Shown piece after piece: positions 43,103 to 51,372 of a stretch of DNA of 64,000 nt (position 1 is its first letter; every line of letters starts with the position of its first letter). Source of the stretch: Dictyoglomus turgidum DSM 6724 (GTDB taxonomy: Bacteria > Dictyoglomota > Dictyoglomia > Dictyoglomales > Dictyoglomaceae); contig NC_011661.1 of NCBI RefSeq assembly GCF_000021645.1, positions 156,723 through 220,722 of the forward strand. The letters are read 5' to 3'. The notes under the pieces are model-generated. The model was given only the letters and a program-made list of their open reading frames with translations. It was not told where the DNA came from and did no database searches. The translations under genes and the position numbers were made by a program.

Positions 43103-44131
43103 CTATTTCAAAAGATCTACCACTTTTTTACCTTTATAGGTTATAAGCTCTAACTTCTTTAGAGCCAATTTTTTCACATTATCAGGAAGAGGAACATAAA
43201 GGAGCTCCTCAGCATATTTATCACCTTTCTCATAAGCCCATGTGATAAACTTTATAATTGCCTTTGCTTTTTCTAAATCTTGATACTCTCTCTTAAGGAG
43301 TAAAAAGGTATATCCTGCTATAGGATAGCTATTCTTGCCTGGCGCATCCACTATATAAACTGCAAAATCTTCGGGTAATTTAAAGAAAGATGCTGCATAT
43401 TTAACAGTCTCTATGGATGGATAGACAAAGGTTCCATATTTATTCTTTATTTGAGCATAGTTTAAATTGTTTTGAACAGCATAAGCAAACTCTACATAAC
43501 CTATGGCTCCAATAGTATTCTTAACTATTCCAGCAACTCCTTCATTACCCTTTCCCCCGATTCCTACAGGCCAGTTTACCGAGGTACCAGCTCCTACCTT
43601 TTCTTTCCATTCAGGGCTTACTGCAGATAAAAAGTTGGTAAAAATAGCGGTAGTTCCACTTCCATCGGACCTTCTTGCCACCACTATAGGAATATTAGGA
43701 AGATTAATATCTTTGTTAAAAGCCTTTATCTTTGGATCATCCCATCTTTTAACTTTTCCAAGATATATATCTGCAATAAGCTCCCTTGTTAACTTTAAAC
43801 CCTTTTCCACGTTAGGTAGATTATATACAATGGCAATACTCCCTGCTACAGTTGGTATCATAACAAGTTTTGATTCCTCTTGTTCTTTTCCAGGAAGAGG
43901 AGCATCACTGGCTCCAAAATCCACAGTACCAGCTTTTGCCTGTTGAATTCCAGCCCCACTACCCACCGACTGATAATTTATCTTTATACCTGTCTCTTTT
44001 TCAAATTCGTAAAACCATCGAGAATAAAGAGGATATGGAAAAGTAGCACCAGCGCCATTAATGACTACCTGTTGTCCAAAGGCTCCCGATGAGATAAGAA
44101 GGATCATAAGGATTAAGAACCATTTTTTCAT
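43103..44131 (-). CDS. pstS: Phosphate-binding protein
   Basis: A 342-residue secreted phosphate-binding protein of the high-affinity Pst transporter. A signal peptide runs to about residue 20 (SSGAFGQ). The phosphate-binding segments are complete: GAGATFPYPLYSRWFYEFEK, SVGSGAGIQQAKAGTVDFGASDAPL, RRSDGSGTTAIFTNFL and the GIVKNTIGAIGYVEF region. The rest of the pst system (pstC, pstA, pstB, phoU) is not in the window, and the gene has its own terminator. It must work with permease genes elsewhere in the chromosome. Confidence 0.93.
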   Translation of the reverse strand: MKKWFLILMILLISSGAFGQQVVINGAGATFPYPLYSRWFYEFEKETGIKINYQSVGSGAGIQQAKAGTVDFGASDAPLPGKEQEESKLVMIPTVAGSIAIVYNLPNVEKGLKLTRELIADIYLGKVKRWDDPKIKAFNKDINLPNIPIVVARRSDGSGTTAIFTNFLSAVSPEWKEKVGAGTSVNWPVGIGGKGNEGVAGIVKNTIGAIGYVEFAYAVQNNLNYAQIKNKYGTFVYPSIETVKYAASFFKLPEDFAVYIVDAPGKNSYPIAGYTFLLLKREYQDLEKAKAIIKFITWAYEKGDKYAEELLYVPLPDNVKKLALKKLELITYKGKKVVDLLK

Positions 44132-44192
44132 GATTTACACCTCCTGAATTTTTTTTCATTCTAAATCATAAAACACAAATCTTAAAGGACAT

Positions 44193-44736
44193 TTAATGTA
44201 TGATTAAATTGCTATAAGAATAGGTTAAGGGAAAATTAAAATTTTCCCTTATATTGGTTAAAAGATAACTTATTCTTTCTGGGATTTCTTTCTTAAACTC
44301 TTCATCTCCTCTTTTCAATTCTATATTGTATCCTTTTTGTAGAATCCCACTCTTCCCTGCAAAAAATTTACAAGAAATTATGGTTCTCAAGTAATTAAAT
44401 AAATCTCCGTTAAAATATTCTTTTACAGAAGCAAAACTATGCTTTCCTGGCTGAGCATAAATTACAGGATGTCCATCAATTACTTGAAACTCTTCAAAAT
44501 TTCTATACTTTCCATGCCAATTTCCTTTTATATAAACCCAGACATGCTCTAAATCATACATATGCTCAATGTCAAAGTCCCAAAACACAGCATAAAAAAA
44601 TCGCTCATAGAATTTTCTTTAAAAATCATAAAACCAACCTTATATTGAGGGCTAATTCTTTTTCATCAAAAGAAAGAATATAGTTTCCAAGAAATAAGAA
44701 AACAATCAAAAAGCTAAAAAGTTTTACGAACCTCAT
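44193..44736 (-). pseudogene. Broken gene for a secreted protein
   Basis: A signal-peptide-bearing N terminus starts at 44736 (MRFVKLFSFLIVFLFLGNY onward) inside the 3' end of the MFS gene and stops after 36 codons at IRLVL. A second frame, open from near 44625 (YERFFYAVFWDFDIEHMYDLEH) to 44193, carries the remaining about 140 residues, including HVWVYIKGNWHGKYRNFEEF. In the frame matching this second part the junction holds stop codons, so one frameshift plus at least one stop separates the pieces. The simplest reading is a single secreted protein of about 180 residues that has decayed. I do not recognise the family. Internal translation of the 131-residue C-terminal part is possible. Confidence 0.6.
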
Positions 44737-46054
44737 GTCTCTTTATAGATAGAAAAACCCCTACAAAACACAAAATTCCATATATTATCATAAGAGTCCC
44801 ATAAGAATTCATCAAGTCATTATTTAAAGAAAAAATTAAACTCACCATAACCATACTTAAACTTTGTCCTATAACCCTCATAGTGGCAAGAAAAGAAGAA
44901 GCAAAACCATAATCTTTCTTATCTACAGACCCCATAACGATATTAGTATTAGGAGATGAAAATAAAGCAAAACCAAAGCCTAAAAATGTACCATAAATAG
45001 GTATTAAGAAAATAGGACTCCGAGGACTAAGTTTTGAAAGAAGAAAAAGAAAAATACCAATAATAAACATTCCTGTAGAAGCTAAAATCTCTGGTCTCTT
45101 CTTATCAGAAAGTCTTCCAGCCCAGGAAGAAAATAAGGCTTGAGTCAAAGGTTGAAATATAAGAAACAATCCTGCATCCCTTGGAGAAATCCCCTTTATA
45201 TTCTGAAGATAAAGACTCAAAAGAAAAGAAACCCCGAAAGTAGAGGCATAATTTATAAGAGCAGTAATATTGGCAAAAGTAAAATTTTTATTATTTATAA
45301 GAAGCTCTACATCAATTAAAGGATCTTTGACTTTTCTTTCTAAAAAATAAAACAAAAGGAGAATAATAATTCCAGCTATAGTACTAATGATCCCCATAGG
45401 TTTTAAAATTTGCGCTGTTCCAAAAAGAAATAAAAAAACAAAAGAGGAAAAGAGGATTGTCCCCCATATATCTAACTTTTCTTCCCTTTTTGACTCCCTT
45501 TCCCTATAAAACAATCCTAAAATCATACTAAGTATACTTAATATCAAAGTAAAAACAAAAATACCTTTCCAACCTACGTACTGGGTTAGAAAACCTCCTA
45601 AAATAGGTCCAAAGGATAATCCTAAGTAAACTAATGTGGTATATATCCCAAGGATATAGCCCCTTCTTTGAGGATAAAGAGAAGTTAATATAGCTGAAGA
45701 TGTGGCAAATATAATAGAACTGCCTATACCTTGAATAATCCTGGACAAAAGTAAAAAGGAGTAACTCATAGAAAAAATAGAGAGAAAAACCCCAAAAGCA
45801 AAGATGAAAATTCCTAAATAATATAATTCTCTTCTACCTTTTATATCAGCAAGTTTCCCAAAAGTAAGAAGAAAAGTTGCAGCAGAAAGTTGAAAAGAAG
45901 TGTTTAACCAGGTAAGAGCCACATTGTTAAGCTTAAATTCCTTTCCCATCACAGGGATGGCTATGTTTATAGCAGAGCCTATAAAACTTGTCAAAAAAGA
46001 TGCTATTAATACAGATATGACAATTTCTCTTTTGCTTTCTGAATTCCCAATCAT
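44714..46054 (-). CDS. MFS drug-type transporter (14-helix DHA2 group)
   Basis: A 446-residue transporter with 13-14 hydrophobic helices. TFLLTFGKLADIKGRRELYYLG gives the loop 2-3 motif and YTTLVYLGLSFGPILGGFLTQYVGWKGIF the antiporter-type helix-5 motif of drug:proton exporters. The C-terminal half contains SWAGRLSDKKRPEILA. It is likely an exporter of toxic small molecules or lipophilic compounds. Its 3' end overlaps the start of the broken secreted-protein gene by 23 bases. A divergent promoter region separates it from the ferritin-like gene. Confidence 0.85.
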   Translation of the reverse strand: MIGNSESKREIVISVLIASFLTSFIGSAINIAIPVMGKEFKLNNVALTWLNTSFQLSAATFLLTFGKLADIKGRRELYYLGIFIFAFGVFLSIFSMSYSFLLLSRIIQGIGSSIIFATSSAILTSLYPQRRGYILGIYTTLVYLGLSFGPILGGFLTQYVGWKGIFVFTLILSILSMILGLFYRERESKREEKLDIWGTILFSSFVFLFLFGTAQILKPMGIISTIAGIIILLLFYFLERKVKDPLIDVELLINNKNFTFANITALINYASTFGVSFLLSLYLQNIKGISPRDAGLFLIFQPLTQALFSSWAGRLSDKKRPEILASTGMFIIGIFLFLLSKLSPRSPIFLIPIYGTFLGFGFALFSSPNTNIVMGSVDKKDYGFASSFLATMRVIGQSLSMVMVSLIFSLNNDLMNSYGTLMIIYGILCFVGVFLSIKRHEVRKTF

Positions 46055-46105
46055 AGCTTTATATGCTATAATAAGAACTAAAATTTTTCAAGGGGAGGTT
46101 TAAGA

Positions 46106-46405
46106 ATGCCTGAATTTGGTACTCCTTATTCGGTTTTAGGTGTGGGAAGAAAGATTAGTAAAGAGGAATTAATAAGAGCTATAAGATTATTTGTTGCTGC
46201 AGAATATGAAGCTATCCAATTATATGAAGAGATAGCGGAAGCCACTAACGATCCCCTTGCCAAGAAAGTGCTCTATGATATTGCTAATGAAGAAAAAGTA
46301 CACGCCGGAGAATTCTTAACTTTATTAAAAGAGCTTGATAAGGAAGAGGAAAACTTCTATAAAAAGGGCGAAAAAGAAGTAGAGGAGATGAAAAAAGAAC
46401 TTTAA
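46106..46405 (+). CDS. Ferritin-like two-helix protein (encapsulated-ferritin type)
   Basis: A 99-residue protein with only two long helices, the encapsulated-ferritin plan in which two chains form one four-helix ferroxidase unit. Probable iron ligands are Glu33 (FVAAEYEAIQLYEEI) and Glu63/His66 (NEEKVHAGEFL). The N-terminal MPEFGTPYSVLGVGRK lead is shared with a widespread rubrerythrin-like family. The charged C terminus has no visible encapsulin-targeting peptide and no shell gene is in the window. Its role is probably iron oxidation or protection from peroxide. GGGGAGG stands seven bases before the ATG, and parS begins five bases after its stop. Confidence 0.82.
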   Translation: MPEFGTPYSVLGVGRKISKEELIRAIRLFVAAEYEAIQLYEEIAEATNDPLAKKVLYDIANEEKVHAGEFLTLLKELDKEEENFYKKGEKEVEEMKKEL

Positions 46406-46409
46406 AAAT

Positions 46410-46425
46410 TGTTTCACGTGAAACA
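46410..46425. promoter_or_regulatory. Perfect parS centromere site
   Basis: TGTTTCACGTGAAACA is a 16 of 16 match to the bacterial parS consensus bound by ParB/Spo0J. It lies 15 bases before the parA start, in the gap after the ferritin-like gene. Such sites cluster around the chromosome origin in most bacteria, so this window is probably in the origin-proximal region. Confidence 0.95.
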
Positions 46426-46440
46426 TTACAAAAGAGAGCA

Positions 46441-47235
46441 ATGAGTAAAATAATAAGCGTAGCCAATCAAAAGGGTGGTGTAGGTAAGACTACTACAGTA
46501 ATAAATTTAGGTTACTCTTTAGCTGAACAGGGGATGAAAATTCTTTTGGTAGATGCTGATCCTCAAGGGAATACTACGAGTGGTATATCTAATCTTAAAA
46601 ATCAAAAGCCTAATCTTTATTCAGCTCTTATTGAAGAGGTTTCTATAGAAAAAGTAATTTATTCCTTAGGAGATGGAAAAAATAAGGTAAGGGAAAATTT
46701 ATTTATTATTCCTTCAAATATAGACCTTGCAGGTGCAGAGATTGAATTAGTATCTATGCTTTTTAGAGAATTAAAACTGAAAGAAATCCTAGATAAAATA
46801 AAAGAAAATTTTGACATAATACTTATTGACTCTCCCCCATCCTTAGGACTCTTAACAGTTAATTCCTTAGTTGCTTCAGACTATGTCCTTATTCCTCTTC
46901 AATGTGAATATTATGCCTTAGAAGGAATCAGTCAACTATTAAAAACCATAAACTTGATAAGGAAAAATTTAAATCAAAACTTAGAAATCCTTGGCGTTCT
47001 TCTTACCATGTATAGCCGTACCACCCTTGCCCAACAAGTTATAGAAGAAGCACAGAAATACTTTAAAGATAAAGTTTTTAAAACTCTTATTCCTAGAAAT
47101 GTAAGATTGAGTGAGGCTCCAAGTTACTCCCAATCTATTTTTGAATATGCTCCAGATTCCTCAGGAGCAGAAGCTTATAGAGAAATCACAAAAGAGGTGA
47201 TACAACGTGTCTTCTCAAAAGAAGGGCTTAGGTAG
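46441..47235 (+). CDS. parA: Chromosome-partitioning ATPase ParA (Soj)
   Basis: A 264-residue deviant Walker-A ATPase that moves ParB-parS complexes and helps segregate chromosomes. The P-loop ANQKGGVGKTTTVINLG has the signature Lys at residues 11 and 16, DADPQGNTTSGIS follows, and DIILIDSPPSLGLLTVNSL is the Walker B region. Length fits chromosomal Soj proteins without an N-terminal DNA-binding extension. It starts 15 bases after the parS site and overlaps parB by 29 bases. Confidence 0.95.
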   Translation: MSKIISVANQKGGVGKTTTVINLGYSLAEQGMKILLVDADPQGNTTSGISNLKNQKPNLYSALIEEVSIEKVIYSLGDGKNKVRENLFIIPSNIDLAGAEIELVSMLFRELKLKEILDKIKENFDIILIDSPPSLGLLTVNSLVASDYVLIPLQCEYYALEGISQLLKTINLIRKNLNQNLEILGVLLTMYSRTTLAQQVIEEAQKYFKDKVFKTLIPRNVRLSEAPSYSQSIFEYAPDSSGAEAYREITKEVIQRVFSKEGLR

Positions 47236-48025
47236 AGGACTTGAAGCCCTAATAGGAGAGGAAGAAAAACTTATAGAAAAAATACCTATAGATAAAATAG
47301 TTCCCAATCCAAACCAACCAAGAGAAACTTTAAATCCAGAAACCCTTCAGGAGTTAGTAGAATCAATAAAACAGTTAGGGCTTCTACAACCCATATTAGT
47401 AAGACCTAAAGGAGATTATTACGAAATAGTAGCTGGAGAACGTAGATACCATGCTGCAAAAACTGCAGGATTAAAGGAAATCCCTGTAATCATTAAAGAA
47501 ATAGATGATCAATCAGCCTGGGACATAGCTCTTACTGAAAATCTCCAAAGAGAAGATTTAAATCCCATTGAAAAAGCAAAAGCATTCCAATACTATATTG
47601 AGACCTTTAATGTAACTCAAGAAGAGCTTGCCCAAAGACTTTCTATAAGTAGGTCTGAAGTAGCAAATTTTTTAAGACTCCTTCAGCTTCCCCCTGAAAT
47701 ACAAGAAGAGGTAAGAAGAGGCAATTTAACCTATGGTCACGCAAGAACTCTACTTGGAATAGAAGACCCTAATATGCAAAAACTTTTAGCCCAAAAAATA
47801 ATAAGGGAAAAACTATCTGTAAGAGAAATCGAAGACCTTGTAAAAAAAAGAAAAATTAGGAATGAAATAGAAATTCCTGAGATAAGATCTCTTGAGGAAA
47901 AACTGGAGCAATATTTAGGCACCAGAGTAAAAATTCAGCCTAAAAGCCCTAATAAAGGTAAAATTACTATAGAGTATAAAAGTTTAGAGCACTTAGAAGA
48001 GATTATTAGGAAATTTTTGGAGTGA
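47207..48025 (+). CDS. parB: Chromosome-partitioning protein ParB (Spo0J)
   Basis: A 272-residue CTPase and DNA-clamp protein that loads at parS. The N-terminal lead RGLEALIG, the CTP-binding motifs GLLQPILVRPKGDYYEIVAGERRYHAAK (GxxRxxA-like GERR box) and ALTENLQREDLNPIEKAKAF, and the helix-turn-helix TQEELAQRLSISRSEVANFLRLLQLP are all present; the C-terminal dimer domain ends the chain. The GTG start at 47207 has GAGGTGA six bases before it. Its parS target is in the same locus. Confidence 0.95.
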   Translation: MSSQKKGLGRGLEALIGEEEKLIEKIPIDKIVPNPNQPRETLNPETLQELVESIKQLGLLQPILVRPKGDYYEIVAGERRYHAAKTAGLKEIPVIIKEIDDQSAWDIALTENLQREDLNPIEKAKAFQYYIETFNVTQEELAQRLSISRSEVANFLRLLQLPPEIQEEVRRGNLTYGHARTLLGIEDPNMQKLLAQKIIREKLSVREIEDLVKKRKIRNEIEIPEIRSLEEKLEQYLGTRVKIQPKSPNKGKITIEYKSLEHLEEIIRKFLE

Positions 48026-48032
48026 TAAAAGT

Positions 48033-49430
48033 ATGAAAGAATTAAATGAAAAATTAATTGAAACATTAATTCTTGATACCTTAAAAGAAATGGTTATAGT
48101 ATTGGATAAAGACATGAATATAGTCTATGCTAATAAATCAGCCCAAATCTCCCTAGACTTAGATCTCAAAAACATTACAGATAAAAAATGCTATAAGCTC
48201 TGGCACTATAGAGACACTCCATGTATAAACTGCCCCGTAATAAGATCTATGGAGACCAAAGAAGTCTCTGAAGGAGAAGTCACTACTCCCGACGGAAGGG
48301 TATGGCATATAAAGTCTTATCCCATTTTAAATGAGAAAAACAAGGTTATTGGTGCTATAGAAATAACACAAGAAATTACAGAAAAGAAAATCTTTGAAGC
48401 AGAAATTCAATATCTTACCTTTCATGATAAACTTACAGGGCTTTACAATAGAGCCTTCTTTGAGGAAGAACTAAAAAGGCTTGATACTCAAAGACAACTT
48501 CCTATAAGTATTGTAATGGGAGATCTTAATGGCTTAAAGCTCGTAAATGACGCCTTTGGACACGAGGAGGGAGACAAACTATTAAAATCAGTGGCAGAGA
48601 TCTTGAAAAAATCTTGTAGAAAAGAAGACATTATCGCAAGATGGGGAGGAGATGAATTTGTCATAATCTTTCCTAAAACTCCTAGAGATGTCGTAGAAAG
48701 AATTTGTGAAAGGATAAAAGAAAACTGTGAAAAATATAATCAAGAAATAGATAAAAAACATCCTATACCTCTAAGTATTGCCCTTGGACATGCTACCAAG
48801 GAAGAAAAAGACGAGAAAATGTTAGAAGTACTTAAAAGAGCCGAAGATAGAATGTACAGAAACAAATTAATAGAAGGAAAAACCTTTAGAGATTCTGTCC
48901 TCAAATCCCTCAAAAATCTCTTATGGGAAAATACCTTTGAAAGTGAAAGTCATGAAAACAAAATAAAAGAATTGGTCTCCAAAATGGCAGACATCCTTAC
49001 CCTATCCGATATAGAAAGAGAAGCTCTAATATTTCTTTCCTACTTTCATGATATAGGAGAAATAGCAATTCCAAAAGAAATTATGAGAAAACCAGAAAAA
49101 CTCACTGAGGATGAATTTAAAAAAGTAAAAACCCATCCTGAAGTGGGCTATAGAATTGCTGAAACCTCTTATGAACTTGCTCCTATTGCAGAATACATTC
49201 TTACTCACCATGAATGGTGGAATGGAGAAGGATATCCAAGAGGTTTAAAGAAAGAAGAGATACCTCTGGTCTCAAGAATCTTTGCCATAGTCGACGCTTA
49301 TGAAGTGATGATCTCGGGAAGACCATATAAAAGAGCAAAAACAAAAGAAGAAACCATTGAGGAACTAAAAAAATTTGCTGGTATACAGTTCGATCCAAAT
49401 TTAGTGGAAGTTTTTGCAAATATAATATAA
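48033..49430 (+). CDS. PAS-GGDEF-HD-GYP signalling protein
   Basis: A 465-residue cytoplasmic regulator. Residues 15-120 are a PAS domain with a cysteine set (DKKCYKLWHYRDTPCINCPV) known from PAS domains proposed to sense redox or bind metal. Residues 135-285 are a GGDEF diguanylate cyclase with an intact active site (RWGGDEFVII); the inhibitory RxxD site is not evident. Residues 310-465 form an HD-GYP phosphodiesterase with HHEWWNGEGYPRG and an HD box reading FHDIGEIAIP, where the usual HDIGK Lys is Glu. It starts seven bases after parB, so it may belong to the parAB transcript. It would make and break cyclic di-GMP. Confidence 0.88.
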   Translation: MKELNEKLIETLILDTLKEMVIVLDKDMNIVYANKSAQISLDLDLKNITDKKCYKLWHYRDTPCINCPVIRSMETKEVSEGEVTTPDGRVWHIKSYPILNEKNKVIGAIEITQEITEKKIFEAEIQYLTFHDKLTGLYNRAFFEEELKRLDTQRQLPISIVMGDLNGLKLVNDAFGHEEGDKLLKSVAEILKKSCRKEDIIARWGGDEFVIIFPKTPRDVVERICERIKENCEKYNQEIDKKHPIPLSIALGHATKEEKDEKMLEVLKRAEDRMYRNKLIEGKTFRDSVLKSLKNLLWENTFESESHENKIKELVSKMADILTLSDIEREALIFLSYFHDIGEIAIPKEIMRKPEKLTEDEFKKVKTHPEVGYRIAETSYELAPIAEYILTHHEWWNGEGYPRGLKKEEIPLVSRIFAIVDAYEVMISGRPYKRAKTKEETIEELKKFAGIQFDPNLVEVFANII

Positions 49431-49434
49431 AAAC

Positions 49435-50076
49435 ATGGAACTTAAAGGTATAATTTTTGATTGGGATGGAACTCTTGTAGACTCATTTCCAGCTTGTATA
49501 AAGGCCACAAAAGAAATTTTTAAAAAATTCGGGTTTATCATATCCGAAGAGGAGTATAGAGAGAAATTTTCTCCAAACTGGTATGATATATACAGAAAAC
49601 ATAATATTCCAGAGAAATATTGGAAAGAAATAGATCTACTATGGAAGGATTATTTTGATTATTCTCTGGTAAAGTGGAGAGAAGGAGCGGTAGAAAATTT
49701 AACCTTTTTAAAAAAACTGAACCTTAAAATAGGAGTGGTCACCGCAAGTACTAAAGAAGATATAGAGAGAGAAAAACCTTATCTCAATCCTGAAGAATAT
49801 ATAGATGGGTGGATTACTTGGGAAGATTCCGAAAAGCCAAAACCAGATCCCTTACCTCTTCTAAAAATACTAAAAAAATTAAGCCTTTCACCTTTGGAAG
49901 TAATATATGTAGGAGATACAAAAGAGGATATAGAGATGAGTAAAAAACTCAACATTCTAACCATTGGAGTTCTCTCCCCCTTCACCCAAAAAGAAAAACT
50001 TGTCTCTTCTAATCCAAACTTTCTCTTTAACAATCTCTTTGAATTATTAAAGTTTTGGAAAGATTTATTCCTTTAA
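49435..50076 (+). CDS. HAD-superfamily phosphatase
   Basis: A 213-residue HAD hydrolase of the phosphoglycolate phosphatase/beta-phosphoglucomutase-like group. The nucleophile motif [12 protein letters not shown] is at the N terminus, [11 protein letters not shown] supplies the motif II Thr/Ser, [13 protein letters not shown] the Lys, and [16 protein letters not shown] the motif IV acids. The substrate cannot be read; a small phosphorylated metabolite is usual. It follows the PAS-GGDEF-HD-GYP gene by four bases and overlaps the converging icd gene by 12 bases at the 3' ends. Confidence 0.85.
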   Translation: MELKGIIFDWDGTLVDSFPACIKATKEIFKKFGFIISEEEYREKFSPNWYDIYRKHNIPEKYWKEIDLLWKDYFDYSLVKWREGAVENLTFLKKLNLKIGVVTASTKEDIEREKPYLNPEEYIDGWITWEDSEKPKPDPLPLLKILKKLSLSPLEVIYVGDTKEDIEMSKKLNILTIGVLSPFTQKEKLVSSNPNFLFNNLFELLKFWKDLFL

Positions 50077-51270
50077 TAAAAATTCCAATCTTTCTTTTAC
50101 TGCCTTAATAAAATCCTCGGTATAATAGTATCTATCTACAGGAGGATATGCTTGAGGTTGTAGATCCTTAGTCATAATACCACTTTCTATGGTTTTAATA
50201 GTTGCTTCTTCCAATTTATTTGCAAAATTGACTACTTCAGGAGTACCGTCTAATTCTCCTCTCTTCCTTATACCTCCTGTCCAAGCAAATATGGATGCGG
50301 TAGGATTTGTAGAAGTTTTGTTTCCCTTTAAGTATTCGTAGTAATGTCTTCTTACAGTGCCATGGGCAGCCTCAAACTCATATTCTCCCTCAGGAGAGAC
50401 TAATACAGAAGTCATAAGTCCAAGACTTCCAAACCCTGCAGCAATCATATCGGACATTACGTCTCCCTCGTAATTCATACATGCCCAGAGCATCCCACCT
50501 TCTGATTTCAATATCTGAGCCACAGCATCATCAATAAGGAAATATCTATAATTTATTCCAGCCTTTTCAAAATCTTCTTTTCTTCTTTCTACTTCTTCTT
50601 GGAATATTTCTTTAAAATATCCATGATAAATCTTTGATATAGTATCCTTGGCAGAAAACCAGAGATCTACTTTTTCAGAAAGAGCATAATTTATGCAGGA
50701 TTTTGCAAAACTCCTTATAGACTTTTCAGTATTATGAAGAACCATAAATATTCCTTTCCCATCAAAGGTATGAACCTTAAATTCTTTAACTTCAGAATTT
50801 TTAACAATAACTTCAATTTCTGCAGGCTCTTCAACCCTATATTCAAAAGCATTGTATATATCTCCATAAGCATGCCTTCCTATTATTACCGGCTTCTTCC
50901 ATGTCTTCACATAAGGAGGAATATTTTTCACAATAATAGGTTTTCTAAATACCGTTCCATCTAAATACGCTCTTATAGTAGCATTAGGACTTTTCCATGC
51001 TTTTTTTAAGTTATACTCTTTTACCCTTTCCTGATCTGGCGTAATGGTAGCACACTTTACCCCTACTTTGTACTCTTTTATGGCTTTTGCCGCTTCAAGG
51101 GTTACCATGTCAGAAGTGGCATCTCGGTTTTGGATTCCCAAATCAAAATATTTAATAGGAATGTCTAAATAAGGAAAAATGAGCTCTTCTTTAATCCATT
51201 TCCACATTACTCTTGCCATTTCATCCCCATCAAGTTCTACAATAGGATTTTTTACTTTAATCTTTCCCAC
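50065..51270 (-). CDS. icd: NADP-dependent isocitrate dehydrogenase (eukaryote-like subfamily)
   Basis: A 401-residue enzyme oxidising isocitrate to 2-oxoglutarate with CO2 release. The start [64 protein letters not shown] and [16 protein letters not shown] are the signature of the homodimeric IDH subfamily shared with eukaryotic cytosolic and mitochondrial enzymes, not the E. coli type. NRDATSD and [17 protein letters not shown] complete the substrate and metal sites. It would supply 2-oxoglutarate for ammonia assimilation through glutamine synthetase. A GAGGGA ribosome site precedes it; it is a single-gene unit. Confidence 0.93.
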   Translation of the reverse strand: MGKIKVKNPIVELDGDEMARVMWKWIKEELIFPYLDIPIKYFDLGIQNRDATSDMVTLEAAKAIKEYKVGVKCATITPDQERVKEYNLKKAWKSPNATIRAYLDGTVFRKPIIVKNIPPYVKTWKKPVIIGRHAYGDIYNAFEYRVEEPAEIEVIVKNSEVKEFKVHTFDGKGIFMVLHNTEKSIRSFAKSCINYALSEKVDLWFSAKDTISKIYHGYFKEIFQEEVERRKEDFEKAGINYRYFLIDDAVAQILKSEGGMLWACMNYEGDVMSDMIAAGFGSLGLMTSVLVSPEGEYEFEAAHGTVRRHYYEYLKGNKTSTNPTASIFAWTGGIRKRGELDGTPEVVNFANKLEEATIKTIESGIMTKDLQPQAYPPVDRYYYTEDFIKAVKERLEFLLKE

Positions 51271-51372
51271 ATTTATCCCTCCCTTTCTCTTTCTAACTTT
51301 TTAAATAATAACCTAATAAATAACTTAAGACAACGTATTATAATAAATTAAAAAATGTGAGGGAGGAAGAAA

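Noticed and set aside
46106-46405. Encapsulin cargo role for the ferritin-like protein
   Set aside because: Its C terminus lacks a recognisable targeting peptide and no shell gene is in the window, so the compartment link was not claimed.
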